This document shows, piece by piece, positions 1 to 13,587 of a stretch of DNA of 64,000 bases (positions are counted from its first letter, which is position 1; each line of letters starts with the position of its first letter). The stretch is taken from contig NZ_JARZHH010000003.1 in NCBI RefSeq assembly GCF_029946515.1, forward strand, positions 248,001 through 312,000. The letters run 5' to 3'. Origin of the DNA: Polyangium sp. 6x1 (GTDB lineage: Bacteria > Myxococcota_A > Polyangia > Polyangiales > Polyangiaceae). The notes under the pieces were generated by a model. The model saw only the letters and a list, made by a program, of their open reading frames with translations, did not search any database and was not told the origin of the DNA. The position numbers were made by a program, and so were the translations under genes.

Positions 1-2
1 GG

Positions 3-1931
3 CTCATGGATGGCAGGGTCCTCGTCACCGGCGGCATCGGCTCGGGCAGCACCGGGAGATTCGCCGAGCTCTACGACCCGGCCACGAACATGTGGACGTT
101 CGCCGCCTCGATGGCCAATCTCCGGTACAATCACACCTCCACCCTGCTCCCGGATGGCCGAGTGCTCGTCTTCGGGGGGCAGAGCAGCGTGGGGTACTTG
201 GCCGAGCTCGAGATCTACGATCCGACAGCGAACACCTGGACCAGCGGCCCTCTTGGCGTCGGCGCGCGCGCGCAGCACACGGCCACGCTGCTCGCGGATG
301 GCCGCATGCTCGTCGCCGGGGGATATTCGGCGAGCTATGTGGACACCGCATCCATCTACGATCCCGCGGCAAACACATGGAACGCCACTGCGAAAATGAA
401 GAAGGCCCGCTCCATGCACGTGGCGGCCCTCCTCCCGAATGGCAAGGTGCTCGTGGCTGGCGGCGACAGCTCGCTGCCGGTCGACACCATTTCAGCGACG
501 GAGATTTACGATCCCGCCACCGACACCTGGACGACCGGGCCCTACATGAACCAGGGCCGTTATCGCGCGGCGGCCGTGCGCCTCGCGAACGGCAAGGTGC
601 TCGTCACCGGCGGCGAGATCTCGGGGAGCAACCCCTTCAATCTATGCGAGCTCTACGATCACACGACAAACACCTGGACGCTCACGGGGTCCATGCAGGT
701 TGGCCGCGTCGATCACCGCATCACGGCGCTGCAGAATGGGCAGGTCCTCGCCACGGGCGGCCTCACGCTGCAGCAAGCGAACTGGGTGACGGCGGAGCTC
801 TATGATCCCACGCTCGGCGCGTGGTCGTCGACGGCCTCGATGAGCAATGGTCGCGCGGGGCATTCGGCCACGCTGCTGCAAGACGGGAGGGTGCTCGTCG
901 CCGGCGGCGCGGCGGTGCAGTCGTACATCGCAAGCGCCGAGCTCTACACCGGCCCCGCGATCGTCTCCTGCACCCAGGCGGCCGATTGCGCGAATGGTAA
1001 CTGCGTCGACGGTTATTGCTGCAATACCGCCTGCGGCGGCGGCGCGGCGAACGATTGCCAGGCCTGCAACGTCCCCGGCTCGCTGGGCACGTGCACGCCC
1101 CTCGCCCAGGGCACGCTTTGCCGCGCCGCCGCCGGGCTCTGCGACGCGCCGGAGACCTGCAGCGGCAGCGGGACCGCGTGCCCCGCCGACGGCTTCGCCC
1201 CGGCCGGCACGCCCTGCCGCGCCGCCGCGGGCGCATGCGACGCAGCGGAGGTTTGTTCGGGCAACGGCGCGTTGTGCCCGGCCGATGGATATGCATCCGA
1301 TGGCACTGCTTGCAATGACGGCAATGCGTGCACGCAGGTCGACGCCTGCAAGTCGGGCATGTGCAGCGGGATGAACCCCCTCGAATGTCCTGCGCCGGAC
1401 GAATGCCACGAGGCCGGAACGTGCAATGCGCAGACCGGCGCGTGCGCGAACCCGCCCAAGGCCGACGGGACGCCGTGCAACGGTGGAATGTGCCAGGTGG
1501 GTATGTGCGTGCCGCAGGGCGGCGTCGGCGGCGGGGGCGGCGCTGCGGGCGCGGGCGGGAGCGGAGGCGGCGGCGGAAGCGGAGGCGGCGGCGGGAGCGG
1601 AGGCGGCGGCGGAGCCGGAGGCGTGGGCGGGAGCGGAGGCGGCGGCGGAAGCGGAAACGGAGGCTCGGGCGGTACCGGAAACGGAGGCTCGGGCGGCACC
1701 GGAGGCAGCGGCGGAAGCGGAAACGGCGGCGGCACCGGCGGCACCGGCGGCACCGGCGGCGACGGAGGTGCCGGTGGCAGCTCCTCCGGCAATTCGCCCG
1801 ATCAGGAAGGCAGCTGCGGCTGCGGCGTGGAGGGATCGCCCGTCAGCGGGGCGGGCTGGGCCGCGCTCGGCGCGCTCCTCCTGCTGCGGCGACGTTCGTT
1901 GCGAATGCGGATCCGCGCGGCCCGCTCGTAG
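3..1931 (+). CDS. Kelch-repeat surface protein with MYXO-CTERM-like anchor (5' end outside window)
   Basis: The reading frame is open to the left edge, and the first visible residues (LMDGRVLVTGG) already match the internal Kelch-like repeat (LLPDGRVLVFGG), so the true start lies before the window. Residues 1 to about 310 are some six Kelch-type blades with recurring DGRVLVxGG and ELYDPxxxxW motifs, predicting a beta-propeller. About 325-500 is Cys-rich with paired cysteines, and 505-600 is a Gly/Ser-rich linker. The C-terminus has a CGCG motif, a short hydrophobic stretch and an RRRS cluster. That is the layout of the myxobacterial MYXO-CTERM sorting signal, where processing near the Cys leaves the protein surface-anchored. 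Propeller and anchor are seen; ligand and partner are unknown. Confidence 0.85.
   Translation, partial: LMDGRVLVTGGIGSGSTGRFAELYDPATNMWTFAASMANLRYNHTSTLLPDGRVLVFGGQSSVGYLAELEIYDPTANTWTSGPLGVGARAQHTATLLADGRMLVAGGYSASYVDTASIYDPAANTWNATAKMKKARSMHVAALLPNGKVLVAGGDSSLPVDTISATEIYDPATDTWTTGPYMNQGRYRAAAVRLANGKVLVTGGEISGSNPFNLCELYDHTTNTWTLTGSMQVGRVDHRITALQNGQVLATGGLTLQQANWVTAELYDPTLGAWSSTASMSNGRAGHSATLLQDGRVLVAGGAAVQSYIASAELYTGPAIVSCTQAADCANGNCVDGYCCNTACGGGAANDCQACNVPGSLGTCTPLAQGTLCRAAAGLCDAPETCSGSGTACPADGFAPAGTPCRAAAGACDAAEVCSGNGALCPADGYASDGTACNDGNACTQVDACKSGMCSGMNPLECPAPDECHEAGTCNAQTGACANPPKADGTPCNGGMCQVGMCVPQGGVGGGGGAAGAGGSGGGGGSGGGGGSGGGGGAGGVGGSGGGGGSGNGGSGGTGNGGSGGTGGSGGSGNGGGTGGTGGTGGDGGAGGSSSGNSPDQEGSCGCGVEGSPVSGAGWAALGALLLLRRRSLRMRIRAARS
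1512..1785 (+). repeat. GGCGG-rich coding microrepeat (Gly/Ser linker)
   Basis: A run of GGCGGA/GGCGGC/GGAGGC hexamer-like units inside the Kelch protein gene encodes alternating Gly blocks with Ser, Ala, Asn or Thr. It joins the Cys-rich region to the C-terminal anchor. Such a tract is prone to slippage and to short-read assembly error, so its exact length is uncertain. Confidence 0.8.
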
Positions 1932-2085
1932 CGGCGCTCCTCGTCCCGGGGCGCCCCACGAGGGCGCCTTCGCCGGCGCGCCGACGATCCCGAGAGCGCG
2001 CGACCGTTGACGTCGTGCGCTCCAGATGGTCCCATCCGGCGCGGCGCGCCGTCGCGTGCGGAATCGATTCGAGCGAGGGACCACG

Positions 2086-4137
2086 ATGACCAAGACCTTT
2101 TGCAATCTCGAAGCGCTCGCCACGATCTCCGCCGGCGCGCTCGGCGAGCTGCTCACCAGCGCCGACTGGAGCGCGTTCGTCCCCGCGCGCGACCTGCCCG
2201 CGCTGCGCGCGCGGCTCGAACGCCTCGAGCGCGAGGAGGGGGTGACGTCGCTCCACCGGCTCGCCTCGGAGCGCGTCCTCCGCGGCGCGCGCTTCCTCCT
2301 CGCGGCGCCGCACGGCGCCGCGATCACCGCCTTCGCGATGAGCCCCTGCGGTCGTTACCTCGCCACCGGGAGCGAGTCACCCCACGACGACTATCGCGCG
2401 GGCGGCGTGCTGCTGATCTGGGAGATCGCGACGGGCCGCGTGGTCCGCGCCTTCGAGAGGATCGAGGGGGGCGTGGGGTGGACGGAGCATATCGCGTGCA
2501 TGCAATGGAGCGCGTCGGGGCGGTGGCTCGGAGTCGCGTTCAATACCAACGTCGTCGGCGTCTTCGATTCCTTCGAAGGTGAACCATTTCAATTCGAGGG
2601 GGTGGTGACCGACGGGTGGGATTCACCGCCGGCGTGGTGCTTCGCGCCCGATGAGGCGCATCTGTTCATCGCGGCCTGGGGCCCGGACGAGGCGCCTGGC
2701 TGTGTGGTGCCGTTCGCTGACGGCGGCGTCTTTTACGACGATAGCGACGAGGTGCGCTGGCTCGCGGCGCAGCCCAAGGACGAGGACGACGGGGAGCATG
2801 CCGATCTCCAGCCCTTCAAATGGGTGCGCTGGTCTCCGGACGGCGCTCATGTCTACGGCCACAACAACCATGATCAGGCCTACGCCATCGACGCCAAGAC
2901 GGGCGCTCTGCGTTATCGGACGCAGGTGGAGCCGCCTGTCGCCTGGTCACCCGACGGCGCGCGCATCGCACACAACCCCGCGGGGCTCGTCTTCTACGAC
3001 GGCCGGAGCGGCCTCCCGACCCTCGATCTGCCCATGATCGTCGGCGCGGGCGCGGTGGTCTTCTCGCCGGACGGCGCGCGCCTCGCCATGCTTGTGCACG
3101 CCGACAACACGTTCGGCGCCGACCCGGGCGTGCACGTCTTCGAGGGGCGCGAGGTGCGGGCGAGCCTCGAGCTGCGCCCCGCAAAGGGGCATTGGATGTT
3201 CCCGGACGCGTGCGCGTTCGCATTTTCGCCCGACGGGGTGCGCGGGGCGTGCCTGACCGACCAAGGCACCATTGAAGTGTGGTCGCTCGGTGCGGACGCG
3301 AAGCGGCTCGTGACGATCGAGGGCGTGGAGGGCGGGCCCGGGCTCGCGTGGGGCGCGGGGGATACGCTGGTCGGCGTCGGGCGGGGCGAGGTCGCCTTCT
3401 GGGACGCGAAGACGGGCGCGTTGCGCTCCCGCCATTCGATGCTCGCGCCCCCCGGCTACGCGGGGCCGCCGACGCAGCTCGGCCCGTATTGGGGCACGGC
3501 GCTCGTGCTCGCGTTGCCGACCGAGCAAGGGTGGGCGTGGGTGGTCGCGAACGAAGGCGGCGAAATGGTTTGTCCTCCCGATCATCGCGCCGCGGTGGCG
3601 CCGGCCGCCTCCTTCGTGGTCGACAATCGTTTCGCGTGGCCCTGGGCGTGGGCGGTGGGCACGCCGCTCGCGCCCGTGTACGACGATGACGCCGCGGTGC
3701 CGCAAGGATCGCCGCTCCGCAATCGGATCCGGCCGACGCGGGAGGTGGCGGGCGCGCCCTTCGTCACCGTGGAGGCGGGAGATCCGCGGCCGAAGGGCGC
3801 CGACCCTTGGGCCGAGACGCTCCACGAGCAGCGGCAGGGGCTGATCGACAAGGCGCAGCTGCTCTCGTTCGAGCTCAACGCGCTCCCGGCCACCCATTAT
3901 CGCGCGATGCCGACGCTTCGAGGGAAAGAGATCACGAAGGAGCGGCTCGAGGCGTATGTCGGGAAGGTGGTCATGTTCGCGGAGGCGTGGCGTCCGGAGC
4001 ACGTGACCATCGGCGTGCTCGCGGCGATGCGCGACGGCTATTTCGAGTACTATTACGAGTCCCGGCAGGGGAGCTCGGGCGGCGGCGGGCAGACCCTCGC
4101 GGAGCTCGCGTGGATCGGGCCCGCCGTGCCCGTTTGA
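2086..4137 (+). CDS. WD40-like beta-propeller protein
   Basis: A 683-residue protein. ATG 2086 is preferred over ATG 2026 because a GAGGGA-type ribosome site lies just upstream and the 20 residues it drops are Arg-rich and unlike a domain. After a short helical N-terminus (about residues 1-75), blades recur with W/F-SPDG or W-S-x-DG motifs (for example WSPDGAHVYG, FSPDGARLAM), typical of cytoplasmic WD40 propellers. The last 150 residues are not propeller-like and I do not recognise them. There is no signal peptide or transmembrane segment. Its stop is 4 bases from the stop of the convergent lipoprotein gene. Probably a scaffold or binding protein; partner unknown. Confidence 0.75.
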   Translation: MTKTFCNLEALATISAGALGELLTSADWSAFVPARDLPALRARLERLEREEGVTSLHRLASERVLRGARFLLAAPHGAAITAFAMSPCGRYLATGSESPHDDYRAGGVLLIWEIATGRVVRAFERIEGGVGWTEHIACMQWSASGRWLGVAFNTNVVGVFDSFEGEPFQFEGVVTDGWDSPPAWCFAPDEAHLFIAAWGPDEAPGCVVPFADGGVFYDDSDEVRWLAAQPKDEDDGEHADLQPFKWVRWSPDGAHVYGHNNHDQAYAIDAKTGALRYRTQVEPPVAWSPDGARIAHNPAGLVFYDGRSGLPTLDLPMIVGAGAVVFSPDGARLAMLVHADNTFGADPGVHVFEGREVRASLELRPAKGHWMFPDACAFAFSPDGVRGACLTDQGTIEVWSLGADAKRLVTIEGVEGGPGLAWGAGDTLVGVGRGEVAFWDAKTGALRSRHSMLAPPGYAGPPTQLGPYWGTALVLALPTEQGWAWVVANEGGEMVCPPDHRAAVAPAASFVVDNRFAWPWAWAVGTPLAPVYDDDAAVPQGSPLRNRIRPTREVAGAPFVTVEAGDPRPKGADPWAETLHEQRQGLIDKAQLLSFELNALPATHYRAMPTLRGKEITKERLEAYVGKVVMFAEAWRPEHVTIGVLAAMRDGYFEYYYESRQGSSGGGGQTLAELAWIGPAVPV

Positions 4138-4141
4138 CTTC

Positions 4142-5962
4142 CTATTTCGCGATCACGCGGCCGGTCGCGAACTTGAAGAAGGACGAGTAGGCCGCGGCGT
4201 TGAGGCAGGTATTGAGGTCGACGGTCTGGTTGTTCTTGTCGCGGCAGGCGTTGACCGCCTTCGTCATGGCGTTCGTCGTGAGCGAATAGGGGCCGCCCGC
4301 GCCCGCGACCGGCGCGTTCGGATCAGCCTCGTCGGGCTGGATCGCGCTGATGACGTTGACGAAGCCGAAGACGGTGCATCCGCTGACCATGACGTCGAGA
4401 AGGGAGTTCTGCGTCGTGTATCCCTGATCGCACGCAATGGTGCCGCCCGCGGCGAGGTCGGCGGGGACCGGGACCTGGTCGAGCGAGGCCGCGCTGACGT
4501 TGCCGCAGAGCCGGCCGGCGCCGCTGTCGTCCGGTTGCCCCGTGCTCGCGAACGTCTGGAGCGCCGGGTCGAGGTGCTCCGAGGCGAGGTGGCCCGGCGT
4601 CGTGCCGCCCGACACGAGGGGCGTGCTCGCGTCGCCGACGGACATCGTGAGCCGCGCGCTGCTCAGCTTGAGCGACGCAGGCGTGCCCGCGAAGTTGATC
4701 CCGATCGAGAGTTTGCCCGGGCCCGCGGTGAGCGTCTTGGCGGAGATGAAGCCCGTCAGCTTGTCGAGCGGGTTGCGGTTCGCGTCGACGGAGACCGCGG
4801 CGATCGTGTACCACCAATCGAGATCGGCCGTGCCGTCGTACATGGCGCCCATCGGGACGACGGGATTGCCCGTGATGACGCCGAGCTCGATCGACGGGTC
4901 GGACGTGCCGCTGAGGTCGCTGAGGCCGAGCGTCTTCAGCAGGATGTTGATCGTGCCATTCTGGACGCCGGTGTCGAGCGAGGTCTGGAGTTGGCCCTGC
5001 GCAGCGGCGGAGATGGCGCTGCCGAGGCGGTTCGCGGCGCAGAAAGGCTCGGTGCCGAACTGCATCTTGAGCCAGGTCGCGCGCTGGACCTGCTCGAAGT
5101 TGCACGCGGAATCGCAGCCGTCGAGGTTCTTCGTGTTGCTGTCGTCGCATTGCTCGTCCGCGTCGCGGACGCCATTGCCGCAGACCGACCCCGACGAGGG
5201 CAGCATGCAATCGGCTTCGCAGCCGTCGCCGCCCATGGTGTTGCCGTCGTCGCATTCTTCGCCGGGATGGACGACGCCGTCGCCGCACACGATGGGCGAG
5301 CAGGCGCCATTCACGCAGACGGAGGCGAGCGCGCAGACGTCGCCGTTGCCGACGGGATTGCCGCAGGTATGTGTGGCGTCGTCGCAGGTGTTGCCGAGGC
5401 ACGGGTCGAGCCCCGAGCAGTCGCGGGCAGGGTCGTCCGAGGCGCAACTGAACTTGCAGGAATCGCAGCCGTCGCCGTTCGCCATGTTGGCGTCGTCGCA
5501 CTCCTCGTCCTGGCTGACGAAGCCGTCGCCGCAGATGTCGTCGAGGCAGGCGCCCGAAATGCAGATCTTCCCCGCGCCGCACGAGTCTCCGTCGACCTCG
5601 TTCACCCCGGGCGCGCAGGCGTGGTCGTCGCCGCAGGTCTCGGCGCCGTTGCAGGGGTCGCCGTCGTCGCATTTCGCGTCGCCGGTGTCGGGGTTCTTGT
5701 TGTCGCAGGTGTAAGAGCAGTCGGCCTCGCAGCCGTCGCCGCTCACGCTATTGCCGTCGTCGCAGGCCTCGTTGGCGTCGACGACCCCGTTGCCGCACGT
5801 CTCGCCACCCCCGCCGCCCGCGCCGCCCGCGCCACCTGCGCCGCCCGGGCCCGTGGTGTTGATCGCGTCGTCGCCGCCGCACCCGGCGACGGGTGCCATC
5901 ACGACGAGCCCTGCGATCGCCATCAGGGCCGCGAGTCCAAGCGAATTCGAATGCATCCGCAC
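4142..5962 (-). CDS. DUF4215 Cys-rich repeat lipoprotein
   Basis: A 606-residue outer-surface lipoprotein. I chose GTG 5962 because AGGAGG sits exactly six bases upstream; ATG 5956, two codons later, gives essentially the same protein. The signal peptide ends in a lipobox (VAGC, Cys about 28). A short Gly/Ala linker follows, then about 280 residues of Cys-rich repeats. At least four have the form CG(N/D)GxxxxxExCDDxNxxxxDGC, the DUF4215 pattern expanded in myxobacterial surface proteins. Residues from about 290 are cysteine-poor and mostly beta, with no family I recognise. It is transcribed divergently from the next lipoprotein gene. Likely a surface adhesin or binding protein; ligand unknown. 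Confidence 0.8.
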   Translation of the reverse strand: MRMHSNSLGLAALMAIAGLVVMAPVAGCGGDDAINTTGPGGAGGAGGAGGGGGETCGNGVVDANEACDDGNSVSGDGCEADCSYTCDNKNPDTGDAKCDDGDPCNGAETCGDDHACAPGVNEVDGDSCGAGKICISGACLDDICGDGFVSQDEECDDANMANGDGCDSCKFSCASDDPARDCSGLDPCLGNTCDDATHTCGNPVGNGDVCALASVCVNGACSPIVCGDGVVHPGEECDDGNTMGGDGCEADCMLPSSGSVCGNGVRDADEQCDDSNTKNLDGCDSACNFEQVQRATWLKMQFGTEPFCAANRLGSAISAAAQGQLQTSLDTGVQNGTINILLKTLGLSDLSGTSDPSIELGVITGNPVVPMGAMYDGTADLDWWYTIAAVSVDANRNPLDKLTGFISAKTLTAGPGKLSIGINFAGTPASLKLSSARLTMSVGDASTPLVSGGTTPGHLASEHLDPALQTFASTGQPDDSGAGRLCGNVSAASLDQVPVPADLAAGGTIACDQGYTTQNSLLDVMVSGCTVFGFVNVISAIQPDEADPNAPVAGAGGPYSLTTNAMTKAVNACRDKNNQTVDLNTCLNAAAYSSFFKFATGRVIAK

Positions 5963-5968
5963 GTCATA

Positions 5969-5974
5969 CCTCCT
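5969..5974 (-). promoter_or_regulatory. Shine-Dalgarno site that fixes a GTG start
   Basis: The minus strand reads AGGAGG here, a full match to the anti-Shine-Dalgarno sequence, six bases before GTG 5962. The neighbouring ATG at 5956 would be 12 bases away, which is too far, so this site decides the start of the DUF4215 lipoprotein. Confidence 0.7.
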
Positions 5975-6154
5975 AAGCGCCGCGGCCCGCGCCAAGCGGA
6001 GCCGCTTCGCCATCCTAGCCGGATCCGTGCACGCGGGGTGGGAATCTCGCGGCCCGCCCGGCGGCTTCCCGGTCGGATCGAGTCGAGGCCCGCGCACGGG
6101 AAGGGGGTTGTGCGGGGACCGTTTTCGCGGTTACATTGAAAATCCGGGTCTCCC

Positions 6155-7363
6155 ATGAAATACCTTGCCGACTTCCTTCCCGCGACCTTCACAGCGCTGC
6201 TCGTCCTCGCCTGCTCCTCGAGCAACACAGGCACCCCCAGCGGCACCGGCGGCGCGGGCGGCACCGGCGGCGCGGGTGGCTCCACGACGAGCACCGGCGG
6301 CGCAGGCGGTGCGGGCGGCTCCGAGAGCCGCCCGTTCGCGATGGGATTCACGCCGTTCCCCTACGACATCACCGAAGCCGCCGTGCTCGACGTCTACGAC
6401 AAACTCGCCGACGAGGGCGATCTCTACGCGTTCCACACGCTCTCGGGCGTGCCCTGGGTCGAAGCAGGGCAAGGCCTCGGCCTCGACGACTATGGCCAAT
6501 CCGTCAAGGATGCATGGTCCTTCCAGAGAGACCACATCGCGCCAAACCACAAGATCTATCTGGGACTCACCCCGCTCGATGACTCCCGTTCCAAGATGGC
6601 AGATTATTGGGGCACCAAGGAGCACATGCCCCTGCCTCCGCCATGGGATGGCTACGAATTCGACGCGCCCGAGGTGAAAGCCGCCTACCTGAGCTTCTGC
6701 GAGACCGCGATCGCCAACTACAAGCCCGATTTCATGGGCACCGGCATCGAAGTCAACCTGCTGAAGAAAAACTCCCCGGCGCGCTGGGCAGCGTACGTCG
6801 AGCTCCAGAAGTCCACCTACGAAGCCCTGAAGAAATCGCACCCCGATCTGCCCGTCTTCGTGACGCTCACCGGCGTCGACCTGCTCGAGGGCTGGACCGA
6901 CGCAAACCACGCCGACCAGATGGCCGCCCTCGCCGACATTCTGCCGTACACCGACATCCTGGCGATCTCGCTCTATCCTTACATGAGCAAGTACCTCGCC
7001 GACTCGCTCCCGCCGACCGTCTTCGCCGACCTCGCGGCCCTCGCGCCGGGCAAGCCCATCGCCATTGCCGAGAGCGGATATCCTGCGCAAGTCACGACCC
7101 TGGCGATGGCAGGCATCACCTTCAATGGCTCCCCGGAGAAACAAGACGAGTTCGTGAAGCTCCTCGTCAGCGAGGCGCAAAGCCTGAAGATGCCCTTCGT
7201 CGTGAACTTCGTGGTGCAGGATTACGACATCCTGTGGCAGAAGGCAGGTGGCGGTGATCTGCTCACGGTCTGGCGTGACACCGGCTTCCTCGACGAAAAC
7301 GGCGCCGCACGCCCGGCGATAACCACCTGGCGCAACGCCCTCGCGCGTCCGCTCGCGCCCTGA
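6155..7363 (+). CDS. TIM-barrel glycoside-hydrolase-like lipoprotein
   Basis: A 402-residue lipoprotein: a short signal ends in LVLAC (Cys 20), and a Gly/Ala/Thr linker runs to about residue 58. The remainder reads as a single (beta/alpha)8 barrel. Two glutamates sit at strand-end positions typical of clan GH-A retaining hydrolases: Glu199 in GTGIEVN (acid/base candidate) and Glu306 in IAESGYP (nucleophile candidate). The nearest family I can suggest is GH53-like endo-galactanases, but substrate cannot be read from sequence. It is separated from the next gene by only a short gap. Confidence is good for lipoprotein and barrel, modest for catalytic activity. Confidence 0.6.
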   Translation: MKYLADFLPATFTALLVLACSSSNTGTPSGTGGAGGTGGAGGSTTSTGGAGGAGGSESRPFAMGFTPFPYDITEAAVLDVYDKLADEGDLYAFHTLSGVPWVEAGQGLGLDDYGQSVKDAWSFQRDHIAPNHKIYLGLTPLDDSRSKMADYWGTKEHMPLPPPWDGYEFDAPEVKAAYLSFCETAIANYKPDFMGTGIEVNLLKKNSPARWAAYVELQKSTYEALKKSHPDLPVFVTLTGVDLLEGWTDANHADQMAALADILPYTDILAISLYPYMSKYLADSLPPTVFADLAALAPGKPIAIAESGYPAQVTTLAMAGITFNGSPEKQDEFVKLLVSEAQSLKMPFVVNFVVQDYDILWQKAGGGDLLTVWRDTGFLDENGAARPAITTWRNALARPLAP

Positions 7364-7421
7364 GAAGGTGTTTTACACTCCTTGCCACCAGGCGGCCGAT
7401 GAGGAACTCTGCGCCTTCCAG

Positions 7422-8684
7422 ATGAAGATCACAAGGCTCACGAACGTCCTCCGCTGCTCGATTCCACGGCGGATCGCTGCGCTCGCATGTGCTGCGTCGG
7501 TCGTCGGTTGCACGCAGGCACCGGCGCAAACGCCGCCGCAGGCGCGACAGGAGGCGGTGTCTCCCTCACCCGCGACCGCTGCGGCGCCGCCCCCCGCTGC
7601 GCCCGACGTCGAGGGGCCGCGCATCCGCATCGCGTTGAAGGAAATCCGCATCGACGATGCAGCCGTACCTTGGGCCCCCGCGCCCATTCGCGATCGGCTC
7701 CACAAGATCGATCCGCTCTTCGATGCGCTGCGTGAGCTTCGCAAGCCCGGGCTCGACCCGTTTGCCAAAGGCGAATGCGTCTTCGAGATCGAGCCCGACG
7801 TCCCCTTCATGGCAGCGGCCAGCGCCATCATGACGGGCGCATTCGCAGGCTGCCCTGTGGCATGGGTGTCGACCGGCTCGGGGTGGCTGAAGCTGCGGAC
7901 GCCCGTTCCGCAGCCTCCCGGCAAGCCGCCGGCGCCCGAAAGCAGGGTTGCCTCGCGCCGGCAAACCGCGCTGCACATCGGCCCGACGGCGTTCGATCTC
8001 ACGGTCTTCGCGGTCGTGCCGCCCGCCTCCGGCGCAGGCCGAGAGGAGGTCCAGGAAGTCGCGAAACGCTCGGTCGCGCGTGGGACGTCGGCGGCCCGCG
8101 AGCTCGGCAGCGTGCTCGCCGGGGCCTGCGAGCAGGCTCCGCGTCCCTGTCCCGCAGGCCTGTGGTTGACCGCGGACACCGACGCGCTTTTCGGCGAAGC
8201 CGCGCGCGCGCTCGGGGCGATCGTCCACGTGCAGAATGCAAATCCCTCCGCCGGCGGTGAGGCAGCGGAGGTCTTGGTGAGCTTTCGGCCCCGTGGCTCC
8301 GGGCCGATCGATCAGCTCCCTCCTGCCATCCGGCTCGCGGGCACCCAGGTATCCGGTCGACTCGCGCCGGAGGAGATCCAGCGCGTCGTTCGGAGCCATT
8401 TCGGCGCATTCCGGGCCTGCTACGAGGAGGGGTTGAAGCGGAATCCCAACCTGGAAGGGCGCGTGAGCGTGCGTTTCGTGATCGGAAACGACGGTCGCGT
8501 CATGCAGGCCGGCGCGCCCCCGGAAACTTCCCCGAACCCCGCGGGCCAGGCATCCGCGCCGCCGATGCCGGATGAGAAGGTCGTCGCGTGTGTCGTCGGG
8601 GCGTTCGAAAAACTCGTTTTTCCTGCACCGGAAGCGGGGATTGTGTCCGTGGTCTATCCGATCCAATTTTCCCCGGGAAGCTGA
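7422..8684 (+). CDS. AgmX/PglI C-terminal domain lipoprotein
   Basis: A 420-residue protein from ATG 7422. The upstream GTG at 7368 would add 18 residues before a clean lipoprotein signal (ALACAASVVGC), so 7422 is preferred. A Pro/Ala-rich linker follows. The middle (about 75-310) is mixed and unrecognised. The last 110 residues match the AgmX/PglI-type C-terminal domain, a TonB-C-like fold common in myxobacteria: an alternating conserved Cys pair (FRACYEEGLKRNP and KVVACVVGAF) and the core GRVSVRFVIGNDGRV. Such domains occur in gliding-motility and envelope proteins, so an envelope role is likely; specific function unknown. Confidence 0.65.
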   Translation: MKITRLTNVLRCSIPRRIAALACAASVVGCTQAPAQTPPQARQEAVSPSPATAAAPPPAAPDVEGPRIRIALKEIRIDDAAVPWAPAPIRDRLHKIDPLFDALRELRKPGLDPFAKGECVFEIEPDVPFMAAASAIMTGAFAGCPVAWVSTGSGWLKLRTPVPQPPGKPPAPESRVASRRQTALHIGPTAFDLTVFAVVPPASGAGREEVQEVAKRSVARGTSAARELGSVLAGACEQAPRPCPAGLWLTADTDALFGEAARALGAIVHVQNANPSAGGEAAEVLVSFRPRGSGPIDQLPPAIRLAGTQVSGRLAPEEIQRVVRSHFGAFRACYEEGLKRNPNLEGRVSVRFVIGNDGRVMQAGAPPETSPNPAGQASAPPMPDEKVVACVVGAFEKLVFPAPEAGIVSVVYPIQFSPGS

Positions 8685-8842
8685 GCGCCCCCGCGCGCAG
8701 CAGAGGATGGATAGCCGACGCTGAGAGCCGAAATTTCGGCCTGGAGGATAGAAGACGCGTGCGAAGAGCGCCTTGCGCGTGACCCCGTTCCAGCTATCTC
8801 GACCGCTGCGATCCGTGGTCATGTTCGTCGAGGCGATGCCGT

Positions 8843-13543
<4,701 letters not shown>

Positions 13544-13587
13544 GAGCCAGGCCGCTCGTCGCCTTGTGATACGGTGGTCAGCGCATC

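Noticed and set aside
6108-6137. Sigma-70 promoter TTGTGC-N18-TACATT before the TIM-barrel lipoprotein
   Set aside because: Both boxes match poorly and would leave a leader of about ten bases, so I did not list it.
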